A DNA stretch of 64,000 nucleotides, from NCBI GenBank assembly GCA_014218235.1, contig CM024758.1, forward strand, positions 74,038,206 to 74,102,205, written 5' to 3'. Shown one piece after another: positions 23,869 to 36,047 of the stretch. The first letter of the stretch is position 1; every line of letters begins with the position of its first letter. This DNA comes from Colocasia esculenta (Eukaryota > Streptophyta > Magnoliopsida > Alismatales > Araceae). The translations under genes were made by a program, and so were the position numbers. The notes under the pieces were generated by a model, which was not told where the DNA came from, ran no database searches, and was given only the letters and a program-made list of their open reading frames with translations.

Positions 23869-24480
23869 GGAGAAGACTTTGGACTGTTGAGCCTTAGATA
23901 GATGGGTATAAGGAAAGATAGTGGTGAGATGTTCAGAAGGATTTTGGAAAGGAAGGCCAAAAATGTGTCAAAACTACCTTTTGAAGATATTCTTCATAGA
24001 TAGGTTTCTGCTTGTTGGAGATAGAAAGGGAAAACCACAGGGAGGATAGCAAGATTCAGAAGAGACAGAATGAGTGGAGGTGAGTCTCCTCTTTTTAGAG
24101 ACAGGACTAGAAGAGCCTGTCCTGTGAGTGTGGTTTCCAACAGCTAGGACTGAACGAAGTATTGCTACTTCAAATTCATCCTTGATGTCCTGATTTCCAC
24201 ATGTGTGAGTTGGGCACCCTCAGGAATAATGGTAATGAAGGAGGAGGTGTAGGTGGATTGAAATAGAGTCAAGAGTTACAGTAGGAAGAGCAAAAGTGTC
24301 TGATGTAGAAGGGCCAGAGAAGAGGCCCAGTAGAAGAGGATGCTGGTGGAAGCTCAGGTGGAGAGGATGGTAGAGGTGAAACAATGGTGGAAGAAATAGG
24401 AGATGAGGCAGGAGAGGAGGTGGATTGAGAGGGAAGGGTGTTGGTGAGGAGATGGGTCTAGGTTGAGGTTTCTTGAATGT
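23869..24480 (-). other. Non-open stretch between the two env-like halves
   Basis: Purine-rich (GAGGAGGTGGA-type), with no long frame on either strand. Probably degraded spacer of the same ORF, rich in Ser/Pro codons on the minus strand. Confidence 0.45.
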
Positions 24481-25623
24481 CTATGGAGCAGGAGGTGCAG
24501 TGGAGGATGAAGTGGGGATGGAGGAACTGGTGTTTGGGAAGAAGTGGGAGCTGGAGGCTCGGAACCAAAACTGCTTCTTCAGCCAATTCTGCACAGGTTC
24601 AAACTCCAATGGCCCTGATGGCCCTGACACCTTCTCAGCAGGCCTTGGAGGCCCTTTATCCTGCTCAGCTGGCCCAGAAGACCCTTGCTCATTGACCTCT
24701 GCTTCTGCTGCTGCTGCTGCTGCTGATGGTCCGGACACTGGAACTGATGACCCTGATGGCCCTGATTCTAGAACTTGAGCTGCAGGAGGTGGATGAGGAG
24801 GAGGAACTTGAGCTCCAACCACCTTCAGAATCTCAGAGAGCATTGTCTTCATGCTGCCCATCTCGTTGTTGAACCATTTCATGGCATTTCTGATACTTGA
24901 AATCTACTTGGAAGATGAAGCTTGGCTCATGAAAATGGAATTTACATCTGATTGGAGAGAGCATAAGATTGTACCTTGAACATCCAATCTCTCAATAACA
25001 GGCTTCAAATTTATGACTATTTTCTATTTCACCTGCCTCTCAAAAGGAGTATCTGCTAAGAGTGGAACATCGGAAACCACTTCTTTTCCTTTCTGCCTTG
25101 CCTCTGAAGCGGAGGCTGCTGTTCATCATCTGATTCTGAGGAGCTGGCTGTCTCCCCTCTCTAGCATCATTACCTGGGGGATTGTCATGTTCCTCCCCCT
25201 GAGTTCCACCATTCTGATCATTTGGAATATCATCTACTGCTGGAATTGACTCTTCTGCCATATGAATGTCAGTGTGGCCTGAAGCCACAACTGTCTTTGC
25301 TTGAGCTTCCTTCAACTGCTCCCCCTCAACAGGAGCATCTACTTCCATTCTCTCTGCTCCCCCTGAATGGGAGCATCTTCCATTACAAAGTCTTCAGGAG
25401 CAATTGATTGCTTCTCCTGAACAGCTGTTGCAATTGATTCTTCAATGTGGCCTGATGCCACAACTTCTTCCACTGAAACTCCACCAGCCTCTGGAGTGAC
25501 TGGAGTGGAGTGAATAGAATCTAACACTTCTCTAAGGATAGAGGCACAATGGAGGTGGGCAAAGGATCTGCTGCAACCTACCACTGCTTCTCCTACTGGT
25601 GCTTCTGGAGGTTGAGATTCCAA
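24481..25623 (-). pseudogene. Low-complexity middle of the env-like ORF
   Basis: Three minus-strand open segments. 24,481-24,882 is Pro/Ser/Ala-rich with an alanine run from (CTG)n at 24,704-24,724 and begins KWFNNEMGSMKTMLSEI, possibly a short coiled coil. 25,040-25,348 and 25,339-25,623 are acidic and repeat VVASGH...EESI and GEQ phrases, so they look like a duplicated unit. The composition resembles a disordered linker. Confidence 0.5.
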
Positions 25624-25739
25624 CTGCCACTACAGGTGACCCTGCTACTTCTGCTTGCTCTACTACTTGTGCATACAACTCTGATGGTCCTGCTGCGGGT
25701 TCTGGAACTGCTGGTACTGCTGCTCAACTGCTACTGATG

Positions 25740-26628
25740 CTACTGCTGCTGGTTCTGCTGATGTTTTCTGGAATTCTTCCTGACATCAGGAATATCCCCT
25801 ATGATGGCCTCTCCTTCTGCCACAGAGGTCTTAGACCAAACTCTATCAACAACTGAGAACCCACTCTTCCTCAGATTTCTGGACCTAATTGCTTGGCCCA
25901 TCTTCTCAACTACTGCCCCAGATAGATCAACACCGAAGTGTTTGAAGATCTTGGTAAGCAAATGGGCATAGGGCAAAGAGACATTAAGCTTGCTCTTTGT
26001 ATCCCAATCTGATCCACGGGCAAACTTCATCCTCTCTATCATTATTCGGCCATGTTGATCTCTTGTTCTGTATGGCCAGAACATCATATTTGAATCTGCC
26101 TTGGTACATGTTGAACGTTGCACTTCTAGGAACTAGAATTTGACAAACAATAAAGTGTAGAAGACGGTTGAATGCATTCAATTGATTGATATCTAATTTC
26201 CCATCTCTCAGTCTGAACCCTGGTCCTACAATGCCAAGACCTTTAGCTTGGGCGTCCACGGTGTGAACCCCACTGTGCCCGGATGTCTTTACTCCAAACA
26301 ACAAATGTAATAACTCATGATCTATTTTAATCTGGGTTCCCTTGACATATGAAACCAGAGACCCGTCTGCCTCTGATCTCAAGCATACATAAAAAGCCTT
26401 CACGAGATCTGGATAGCTTACTTCAGAGAAGGTGGTGATTTCCATCCACTGCATTCTGCTCATTGCTGCTACTACACTGTGCATGCCGTTCTTCTCGAGA
26501 TCAGCTACATCCACTGCCTTGTTCCCACAAACCTTGGTCTTCACAAACGTAAACCTCTTCTGCTGCTCAGGAGTAAGGAACTCAGCACCGTAGCCCCAAA
26601 GACTTCCGGAGATGACGGATGCGGCCAT
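25740..26628 (-). pseudogene. Plant transposon-associated ORF, N-terminal domain
   Basis: Starts with ATG at 26,628 (MAASVISGSLWGYGAEFLTP) and is open to about 26,120, then continues in another frame from STCTKADSNMMFW to about 25,760. Recognisable stretches are SYPDLVKAFYVCLRSEADGS, VKGTQIKIDHELLHLLFGV, SGHSGVHTVDAQAKGLGIVG, NAFNRLLHFIVCQILVPRSA and YAHLLTKIFKHFGVDLSGAV. I recall this pattern from plant proteins labelled putative plant transposon protein or envelope-like, but no search was run. Position and strand make it the last ORF of Sirevirus 1. Biochemical function is unknown. One frameshift, otherwise well preserved. Confidence 0.65.
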
Positions 26629-26929
26629 GGAATCAGGTGAATAGGGTTTCTAGAGGGTTGAGAAGGAACAAGGAGTGAAAGCCCTCAAGAAATTTGTCGC
26701 GGGAATGGAGAGAAGAGCTTCAAGCTTGCAGAGAGTCGATGTTCGAATCGTTAGGGCATCGGCTTAGGCAACCAGACGAAAGAGGGGAAAAGGTAGAAGA
26801 CGGGAGATGAATCGTTCCCACATCAATTTTTGTAATAAAAAATAAGCTTTGAAAATGAGGCGCCAAAAGGCGGCAGAAAACGACAAAAAGTTTGACTATT
26901 CAAACCGACTTTAATAAAAGAGCTGCCAG
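26629..26929 (-). other. Sequence upstream of the env-like ORF
   Basis: 300 bp with no ORF, cut by Sirevirus 2. The pol of Sirevirus 1 would lie beyond the insertion and is not in the window. GCCAG at 26,925-26,929 is the probable target duplication of Sirevirus 2. Confidence 0.5.
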
Positions 26930-27250
26930 TGTTAGAACGATGGGTGGATGGATCAGAGCTAGAAGGGGGGTTGAATAGATCTAACACCAATTAATGCGGA
27001 AGCTTAAGCAATTTAAAATTACTTCAAATCAGAGATCAAATCACCCAAACAATTTACTGATTAGAAGTGTGATTAGTGTGTGTGAGCAAATCAATTAGTA
27101 GTGTGAACGAATCCCTATGCATGCATATAGCGTAAAACAAAGTCAAACCACAATTCAAACCATTGCACAGAGGATTTTAGGTGGTTCGGAAATCACCTCC
27201 AGTGACTCCTACGTCCACCCCTCACACAGTGAGGCCACACTAATCAAACC

Positions 27251-27450
27251 TTGAGTACAACTCACACTGGAGCACGACGACTCCAAACACCCTTGAGCAC
27301 GACGACTCAAAAACACCTCGAGCACGACGACTCCAAACTGAGCACGACGGCTCAAACAACAACCGAGTACGACGACTCCAAATTGAGCACGACGGCTCAA
27401 ACCACACAGTGAGTGCAACGACTCACAAACCAGAGCTCGACGGCTCAGAG
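27251..27450. repeat. Array of GAGCACGACGACTC-type units
   Basis: About nine units of 18-26 bp, each a short inverted repeat GAG...CTC around ACGACG; the third and others vary to GACGGCTC. The same array is at 42,230-42,415 in the other LTR. Confidence 0.85.
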
Positions 27451-28073
27451 TACAAAAGCTAGATCAACACAAAAGAGATCAGATCCTCTAGCAATGATCT
27501 GATTCAAGACAGTTTCGTACACAAAAATTTGTACAGAACTTTATGCACAAATCTCATTGACGAAATAAGGAAGAACAACTCCAGATGAGGGAAATGGATG
27601 TAGAAAGAGTGTTCTTCGATGAAGAGGCCTTGCAGACGCTTCAATTGAGGAGCCTTGATGGAAATCGATGGAGATTCTCCTCAATTGGCGATGCCTTGCT
27701 TTGATGGCATCTGAAATGCCAGAAATCCTTCTTCTCCTGCGCCTCTTCAGTTGGATATGCTCCCTTGCCTTGCACAACAAGCTTCTCTTAAGGGATTCCC
27801 CTTGATTCCCTTGTCCTTCCTCTTGAAAGGTTGGCTTGTAGCTTCTGGAGATGGAGACAGATCTGGAGAACCCCCTTTGGCCGCCAAAAGGCTTCTTCTG
27901 GAAGTGTGTGGCTCTCTTACCTTTGGGTACAAGAACATGGGTATTTATAGCCCCATATGTCTATAAAGTGCCTGGGTGCATGGGCACGGAAAACCTAGGT
28001 CAAATCCCCTAAATCCCAATCAGCCACGTGTACAGAGAAATTCAACGATTTTGACTTTCACCCGGAGTGTGTC

Positions 28074-28356
28074 GACTGCCCTGCTCCTAGTGTCGACCTG
28101 CTGTCCCATTTCTGCAAAAAACTGTTATGCTGGAAACTGATCTAGTGTCGACCTGCCCTAGCTAGTGTCGACCTGCCCTTCTGGAATCTGGGACTAGTGT
28201 CGACCGGCTTTGATCTAGTGTCGCCACCTGCCCTTCTGGAATCGGGACTAGTGTCGACTTGCTTTGATCTAGTGTCGCCCTGCTGTCGGCCTCTGGCAAC
28301 TAGGTCTTCTGGAATCTGGGACTAGTGTCGACCTGCTTTGATCTAGTGTCGACACT
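28074..28356. repeat. Array of TAGTGTCGAC units in Sirevirus 2 LTR
   Basis: Eight GTGTCGAC and two GTGTCGCC words, several embedded in CCTTCTGGAATCTGGGAC followed by TAGTGTCGACC. The last word is the full palindrome GTGTCGACAC. Confidence 0.85.
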
Positions 28357-28664
28357 ATACCAAGACAAAAAGTGTGAACCTGAAAATTTAACACATAAAT
28401 CATTAGTACAAGATATTATCATAAAATATTAGATATTAAACATCAAAAACATGTTGTTTAGCATTATTGTGATATGTATAAACTGTATAATGTTCAACAT
28501 ATCATCATCAAAATCACAGCATGTCACAATATCTCATCATTAAAATCACAATATGTCATCATCAATATCACAGTAGTCATCATCAAAATCAAGGTATGAG
28601 TGATGTTCATTGGATATCATTAAATTACAACTTTAAGAAGTTCCAAAACACACTCAACCCAACA

Positions 28665-29780
28665 ATCTCCCCTTTTTTATGATGACAAACACATGTGCAC
28701 AATCTCCCAATATCTTGACTCCCTTGACTGCAATAATCCCCTTTGACCATATACACACTTGACCTTTCTCCTTAAAGAACTTTTCTACCCCTTTGATGGC
28801 CTTTTCTCCCCCTTTTTGATGTGCCCTTTTAGGCCTTTTCTCCCTTTTTTATGTGCCATTTTCTCCCCCTTTTTGACAGCATCAAAAGGATAGACAAGAG
28901 AGAGAAATAAAGATGGTTAGAACCAAGAGATGAAATGTGGGAAGGAATGTTCAGAAATGATTCAAAATAAATGAGCAAATGATATTGACATTGAGAGAGA
29001 CTTATTGTATTTTTGTTATTGTGCGAACAAAGTTTAATCACAAAGACACCACTCAACACAAAGAATAGCAAATTATAATGAGCTGTGATGTGGTTTAAAT
29101 AATGATGCCAATGTGAAATAAAGTGACCTAATGAGTGAGCAGAAGTATTTACAAGGATGTTAGGAGCTTTAAGTTTAACACAATGTTGAATATAGTCTAA
29201 ACACAGTAAACATGAACTAATTAAGGTCTTAAGCTTCTATCCTGTCTTTTTTATTTTCCTTCAATTTTCACTAAGAAAGAATACATAATAAATTAGTTAA
29301 ATCTAACTTTTCAATGCAGAAAATCACATTGATCAGATGCAAGACCTCCTGATTCTCAGTGGTTTAACTTTCATTATCTTATACATAGTTGAATTTTTGA
29401 TTTCCAGTTTTTGACGCGCGAAACAAATCACTTGTCAGGTGAAATGGCCCGGTTACTCAGTGGTTCAAGCATTTGCATTGCTCTGTTTGTATCTTTCTAG
29501 ATTGATCATTTTTATTTTGACATTTTACGGAATATTTTTGCTTTGACCAGAAAAGTCATGACTATGAATTTAGAAAAATTATTCTTAACATGTGGTAAAA
29601 ATAAAGCTTAAACATACACATTTGAATATTAAAGCCACTCATGTGCCTATAATAGTGTTTGTAATCTTTTAAAAACATTCAGTATTATGATTGCTTAACC
29701 TTGAAATGATACTGAATCTTTGAAATTAACTAAATACACAATGAGTTAGTTTCAATGTCTTAATTCTCTCATAATAAAAT
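28665..29780 (-). other. 3' non-coding region of Sirevirus 2 with polypurine tracts
   Basis: Minus-strand purine tracts lie at 28,666-28,678 and in three spaced copies at about 28,807-28,823, 28,840-28,851 and 28,861-28,876, separated by GGCACATMAAAAA-type spacers. No ORF of note. Interrupted at 29,780 by the next element. Confidence 0.7.
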
Positions 29781-30141
29781 TATCACGCCCCGATATTTTA
29801 GCAGCGAGATAATACCGGGGCGTGAACGATACAAATAGACGTATTCCAGTTGAGTAACGCAGAGTCACAATTAACATAACAACACGTTTGAGACCATATA
29901 TTGTCATCCAAAGTACTCTTTATTCCAATCATTCAACTAGTTACAACCTTACATAAGAAGAAACCAACCAAAGGGTCCATCATTCAAATAACTTCCAGAA
30001 AAGTTTCACTATTACCTAGACTACTCAAATATCTACTTCTAACTGTCAACTACTCATATGGCGGGTGCTCATCACTCTTGCCCTGCCCATCGACTCCACC
30101 GGTTCCTCATCACTACCTGAAAAAGGGCAGGTTGATAGGGG

Positions 30142-30157
30142 TGAGCGAACTAGCTCA
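30142..30157 (-). promoter_or_regulatory. Conserved LTR hairpin
   Basis: Minus strand TGAGC-TAGTTC-GCTCA, preceded by GATGTAAATCCTAC and followed by a tract ending CCCTTTTTCAG|G at 30,117. It lies 361 nt from the LTR end. Confidence 0.65.
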
Positions 30158-31239
30158 GTAGGATTTACATCTCAATATTGTGCAGGCACTAATATACATG
30201 ATTAGCATTTTAACTAGGCAATATGCACATGAATATGATGACAATGCATGCAATACTAACAGATTGAATAGCAGAGTAGAACGGATATCATATCAGATCA
30301 AATGTCGATTGCATATACAATGGACAGATATTTCAAAGTAGAATCATATCACAAAGAGATTGGCCATATTCAGACAGATACCACGTATTCACGTGAACAG
30401 ACATATCATATCAAATCTTATCATATCAGATCAAATCAAACTTATCATATCAAACGAAGGCACAATTTTCACAACTCTTGCATATAGTATCAGTGCCATG
30501 CCACGCACCACAAGTCCATACTCCGCGGTTAAAAAGTACGTGGGGTGCTCCTCCCCAGGACCAGACAGGGCCCCTATTGCACAGGCATTGGTCAAAAGGA
30601 CCGAAGTCCCAATTGTGCCGAACAAAATATTCATATTATGGCCACAGAGTTTCAATGACAAGCTCATAGTAAAAAGGAAACAAGATCATTCATAGAGTCA
30701 AGGTATGACAAATAGCTCAAGAGAACAAGGCCGGATGACGACGTATCTTATGTTTCATAATTCATTAATGTCTTGACATGAGGGTGTTTCAAAAGACAAA
30801 TCATATGCAGAACATGTGCTCTCAATTTCTCAAGAATGGTGTGCCTATTCGTGCCAAAGTGTAAGTGATGAGTCACAGATCTTTCCTAGCATGTATGCAT
30901 ATGACAAATATATAATTGAACACCGGAAAGCATGTAACTATTGGAACTCATATGCAAATCATGGCCTTAACACCACTAACAAGTCCATACTAACATGTAT
31001 TCATCCCCACATTCATATCATATTTTAATCTTATCAATTGACAATAAGCAAGATCACAAGATAATCCAATGAACATAAGGACCATTAAAATTACACATTA
31101 GAATCATATTCGTATCATTACCATTTTCTTCAATGGGTTGATTTATTTTAGGTCCATGCATACTATATAACATCATGCACATGCTTGTAGATATCATGAA
31201 ATGATCAGACCCCAAAATATGCAAGATCTTGTAAGGGTA

Positions 31240-31492
31240 GTGTCGACACACCCCTGACTAGTGTCGACACAATGCTTCAGACACATGGCAAAATAATACA
31301 AAACTGGTCAAGTAGTGTCGACACTAGTCCAGGTAGTGTCGACACTAGAGACAGCTCCCAGAACACCTTCTGGCCAAGCTGGGACATTGTGTCGACACTA
31401 GCTCAAGTAGTGTCGACACTAGAGGCCTCCCAGAACACCTTCTGGACTGTTTTGGGACAGTGTGTCGACACTAGCCCAAGTAGTGTCGACAC
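31240..31492. repeat. Eight GTGTCGACAC palindromes
   Basis: Perfect 10-bp palindromes, often paired as AGTAGTGTCGACACTAG, with CCTTCTGG...TGGGACA spacers between pairs. Confidence 0.92.
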
Positions 31493-33208
31493 TAGTGCCC
31501 TCCAGAACAAAACTTATAAGTCATATGGAACCCGAAAACACATCTCATGCAGCGATTCACTTACAACTCTTATAACTCTCTAACGAATGACATTTGGACA
31601 AAACGTTCAACACAAATGATGAAGAAGATACTAGTGGAAGAACTTTGATGTTGAGGGTTTGATCTAATTCGTTCTCGAACCCCGAGATAACATATGAAGA
31701 ACAAAAAGTCAAGTGTAGCCCGAAATCGTAGTATCATGCAGTGACTCTCTTACGAGGCTTATAACTCTCTAATGAAAGACTTTTGGATAACACATCCAAC
31801 ATAAAAGATGATCATGACTTCCATTAGAAGAACTTTCGTGAATAAAGTGTACTCAAATTCGGTCTTGAATCTCATGCATAATAAGAAGAACGAGAATAAG
31901 CCCTAACTGGACACGACTTAAAGAAAACGACCAATACTCCATGCATACTCCATGAAAGTTGTACAAATCAAGTGCAAATGAACATAGACACGATGCTCTA
32001 CATGATGGTATAGGTTTTCTTTAATCTTGGCCCGAGAACACCTACCTTTATGAAGATCTAAAACCAGTCGACGTTCTGGACACAGCAGAGGGTGAAGGGG
32101 GATGAAGCTCCGGGTTCCCAGCCTTTCTCCTTCTCCTCTGAAGCTCTAGCCTGCCTCCAAACGACCCCAACTCATTGTTAAACCTTCCCCAAGAGTTTAG
32201 GGACAAGTTCTTATAGTTTTAGGATGTAGTTAAGAGTTCTAACGAGACTAGGAAAGGGGCTACGAGCTCTGTTTCCCACTTTCCATAAAATCTGGGATTC
32301 CCTTACCCAAAAGAGGTAGCAAAGATTTAGGAAACCACCAATTGGGGTTGGGTTCGGGTTTGGCTTACCTTGCATGACTAATCACCCATATTTTAACCCT
32401 AAATTGCCCTCCTTAATTATTGCCTAACTACATACACGAATTTCTGGGTATTTTCTTGTCCCAATTTTTTATCCTTGGGCCAAATGTGCTCCATTGGCCC
32501 AATCTTGTTAATGGGTTATTAATACATGATGTTGGAAGTCTCTCCAACATGTTTATTTAATTTATGGTCGGGTTATTTTTTCGCGTTAACAATTTTCCGA
32601 CTTAGTTTCTAAACTCGGGTAATTTGTCACGTGTGACGTACACTCGGCCAATCGGATTTTCCGTCGCACGAATTTCTTCATGGAACACTTATAGATAATA
32701 TTTGGGGTTGGTTTATAATTTTTACGGAATTTTCTGATGTGTTTTCTCACGTACGATAGTGGTACGTAAGTTCTATTATTCTGACATACGAAAGTTATTT
32801 ATTTACTAATTCATACTTGAATTTGTTCATGGGTCTTACGTTGCCCATTGATCCGATTTCTTTTATGGACTAACCCCACATATTGTTTGGAGTCCACCAT
32901 AAATCTCTTATTTAGTTTATGATCTCATTTTATACACTTGATAATGGGTCGTCCAAATTATTTCCTAATTACTATAAGAAGTCACACTAACTCTTAAATA
33001 TATCCCAAATGACTTTTATTGACCCAAAATTCTTGATGGATCATTAGAGGATATTATTTGAAGTCCATCTATGATTTTTATTTAATTTTCTGGCTCCTCT
33101 AGGTATGTGTGATAATGACACGTGCATTTTTGCTATTGCACAGATATTGAATTTATCGTTTTCGATTTATTTCTAATTTTCCAATTACCGAATTTCCGGG
33201 GTGTTACA

Positions 33209-33221
33209 TCCTCCCCCACTT
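33209..33221 (-). promoter_or_regulatory. Polypurine tract of the zinc-knuckle element
   Basis: Minus strand AAGTGGGGGAGGA directly before the LTR start TGTAACACC. Confidence 0.85.
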
Positions 33222-33468
33222 AAAAGAATTTGGTCCCCAAATTCACATATGTTTATGGGCTGGACTTACAGAGAATCAAATTGTGAATTACTCATGACAT
33301 AATGATTGATTGATGATGTAACTTCAGGGTCAAATAAAAACGAGTTAGAAATGATACCTCTCCTTTACCTCCTATTTTGGGTTGTGCTGCCATTTTTCCT
33401 GAGCTCAATTTCTCCATTGGGCAATCCTTAACCTTGTGGTCTTGGCTACCACAACGGAAACATTTGCC

Positions 33469-33828
33469 CTAAAATTTCCAGCACTCCTCGGACCGATGAT
33501 TTGTTCTGTTGCAATGCTGGCATCTTTCTGCAGGAGCGTAAACTAGTTTCTTATTGCACTTCTTGTACTTCTTTCTCTTGTGCGATCTATTACTGTTGGT
33601 GGGCCGTTTCTCTCTAGCTATGGGTTTGAAGCTTCCGGTGGTTGTAATTTGTTCTTTCTTATTGTTTTCGCCAACTCCTTTGTCATCAATAGACCTTTCC
33701 TTCCCATTTGTATCTCCCTTAGCCTTTATTAGGGCATCCTCTAACAGTTGAGCAGCTTGTCGTAGTGCTTTGGTTAATCTTTGGACCGACCATTGTCCGT
33801 CCATAGATGGTGTAGGTATATCCTCCAT
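33469..33828 (-). CDS. Zinc-knuckle-only mini-gag (nucleocapsid-like)
   Basis: 119 codons from ATG at 33,828 to a stop, intact. An N-terminal helix-prone part (LTKALRQAAQLLEDALIKAK, residues 18-37), a basic stretch rich in Lys/Arg (EKRPTNSNRSHKRKKYKK) and a C-terminal zinc knuckle CQHCNRTNHRSEEC (CX2CX4HX4C). No capsid domain, protease or polymerase. Such knuckles in gag bind packaged RNA. The only ORF in the 1-kb interior of a complete element, so it may be kept to package or chaperone its own RNA (inference). The ORF at 49,474-49,849 is a homologue in another family, sharing FKP(I/V)AR, the lysine-rich run and EECW. A missing start exon was considered, but the primer site is only 415 bp upstream. 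Confidence 0.8.
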   Translation of the reverse strand: MEDIPTPSMDGQWSVQRLTKALRQAAQLLEDALIKAKGDTNGKERSIDDKGVGENNKKEQITTTGSFKPIAREKRPTNSNRSHKRKKYKKCNKKLVYAPAERCQHCNRTNHRSEECWKF

Positions 33829-34243
33829 TGCTGTTTATTTAAGTTCCTTCAAAACAAACTATCACACGGTCAGTCTTCTTTACTCCATGTTGATGCCTTG
33901 TAACTTACAATATTTAATTATTAATAAAATTTTGGACTAAGCCCAAGTTTCTACCCAATCTCACCAGGTAGGTACAAAGTTCTTGACACAAGCTGAGGGT
34001 TATAATGACACTTATCCTATCATTCCTGATTGCCTAGGACTTAGGGGAAAGCCCAGGCTCGTTCGGCAGCCATTAAGGTATTTAGTACCTTCAAGATAAT
34101 AATATAAGTCAGTCATCTTAATATATCACATGTGACTTCAATCCCCATGGTTCTACCCAAGCTCACATTAGGTACGACAGATTTTGACTCGTGTGATCTA
34201 GTTTCATTCTACGTTCCTATTCCCTTGGACCTTAAAGTTTAGG
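33829..34243 (-). other. Leader between primer site and mini-gag
   Basis: 415 bp with no gag capsid motif on the minus strand. Any packaging signal would be here or in the LTR. Confidence 0.6.
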
Positions 34244-34255
34244 TCTCTGATACCA
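34244..34255 (-). other. Primer binding site, initiator tRNA-Met
   Basis: Minus strand TGGTATCAGAGA, 11 of 12 bases of the usual site, two bases from the LTR. Confidence 0.85.
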
Positions 34256-34628
34256 ACTGTCACGCCCCGATATTTTAGCAACGGGATAAATACCAGGGGA
34301 CGTGAACGATACAAATAGACGTATCACAGTTGAGTAACGCAGAGTCACAATTAAACATAACAACACGTTTGAGACCATAATATTGTCATCCAAAGTACTC
34401 TTTATTCCAATTCATTCAACTAGTTACAACCTTACGTAAGAAGAACCAACCAAAGGGTCCATCATTCAAATAAAACTTCCAGAAAAGTTTCACTATTACC
34501 TAGACTACTCAAATATCTACTTCTAAACTGTCAACTACTCATATGGCGGGTGCTCATCACTCTTGCCCTGCCCCATCGGACTCCACCGGTTCCTCATCAC
34601 TACCTGAAAAAGGGCAGGTTGATAGGGG

Positions 34629-34644
34629 TGAGCGAACTAGCTCA
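34629..34644 (-). promoter_or_regulatory. Conserved LTR hairpin
   Basis: TGAGC-TAGTTC-GCTCA on the minus strand, 371 nt from the LTR end. Confidence 0.65.
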
Positions 34645-35729
34645 GTAGGATTTACATCTCAATATTGTGCGGGCACTAATATACATGATTAGCATTTTAA
34701 CTATGCAGATATGCACATGAATATGATGACAATGCATGCAATACTAACAGATTGAATAGCAGAGTAGAACGGATATCATATCAGATCAAATGTCGAATTG
34801 CATATACAATGGACAGATATTTCAAAAGTAGAATCATATCAAAAGAGATTGGCCATATTCAGACAGATACCACGTATTCACGTGAACAGACGTATCATAT
34901 CAAATCTTATCTTATCAGATCAAATCAAACTTATTATATCAAACGAAGGCACAATTTTCACAACTCTTGCATATAGTATCAGTGACATGCCACGCACCAC
35001 AAGTCCATACTCCGCGGTTAAAAAGTACGTTGGGGTGCTCCTCCCCAGGACCAGACAGGGCCCCTATTGCACAGGCATTGGTCAAAAGGACCGAAGTCCC
35101 AATTGTGCCGAACAAACATATTCATATTATGGCCACAGAGTTTCAATGACAAGCTCATAGTAAAAAGGAAACAAGATCATTCATAGAGTCAAGGTATGGC
35201 AAATAGCTCAAGAGAACAAGGCAGGATGACGACGTATCTTATGTTTCATAATTCATTAATGTCTTGACATGAGGGTGTTTCAAAAGACAAATCATATGCA
35301 GAACATGTGCTCTCAATTTCACAAGAATGGTGTGCCTATTCGTGCCAAAGTGTAAGTGATGAGTCACAGATCTTTCCTAGCATGTATGCATATGACAAAT
35401 AATTAATTGAACACCGGAAAGCATGTAACTATTGGAACTCATATACAAATCATGACCTTAACACCACTAACAAGTCCATACTAACATGTATTCATCCCCA
35501 CATTCATATCATATTCTTATCTTATCAATTGACAATAAGCAAGATCACAAGATAATCCAATGAACATAAGGACCATTAAAATTACACATTAGAATCATAT
35601 TCGTATCATTACCATTTTCTTCAATGGGTTGATTATTTTAGGTCCATGCATACTATATAACATCATGCACATGCTTGTAGATATCATGAAATGATCAGAC
35701 CCAAAAATATGCAAGATCTTGTAAGGGTA

Positions 35730-36047
35730 GTGTCGACACACCCCTGACTAGTGTCGACACAATGCTTCAGACACATGACAAAATAATGCAAAACTGGTCA
35801 AGTAGTGTCGACACTAGTCCAAGTAGTGTCGACACAGTGTCTCAAATACAAGGCAAAAAGGTCAAGTAGTGTCGACACTAGTCCAGGTAGTGTCGACACT
35901 AGAGACAGCTCCCAGAACACCTTCTGGCCAAGCTGGGACAGTGTGTCGACACTAGCTCAAGTAGTGTCGACACTAGAGGCCTTCCCAGAACACCTTCTGG
36001 GCTGTTTTGGGACAGTGTGTCGACACTAGCCCAAGTAGTGTCGACAC
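35730..36047. repeat. Ten GTGTCGACAC palindromes
   Basis: Same array as 31,240-31,492 with two more palindromes. Confidence 0.92.

Larger units (their letters stand above)
26930..28664 (-). mobile_element. 3' LTR of Sirevirus-like copia element 2
   Basis: 1,735 bp. On the minus strand it starts TGTTGGGTTGAGTG after the tract AAAAAAGGGGAGAT and ends CGTTCTAACA. Its first 500 bp on the plus strand match 41,890-42,445. It contains the GAGCACGACGACTC array, the GTGTCGAC array and a conserved hairpin at 27,220-27,234. Confidence 0.9.
29781..33208 (-). repeat. 3' LTR of the zinc-knuckle element
   Basis: 3,428 bp; hairpin at 30,142-30,157, palindrome array 31,240-31,492, and a TATA-like CTATAAGAAC on the minus strand near 32,205-32,214. 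No coding capacity. Confidence 0.9.

Noticed and set aside
31272..31583. 103-codon ORF with SSVDTS repeats
   Set aside because: Encoded by the GTGTCGACAC palindrome array; no start context, and altered in the other LTR.
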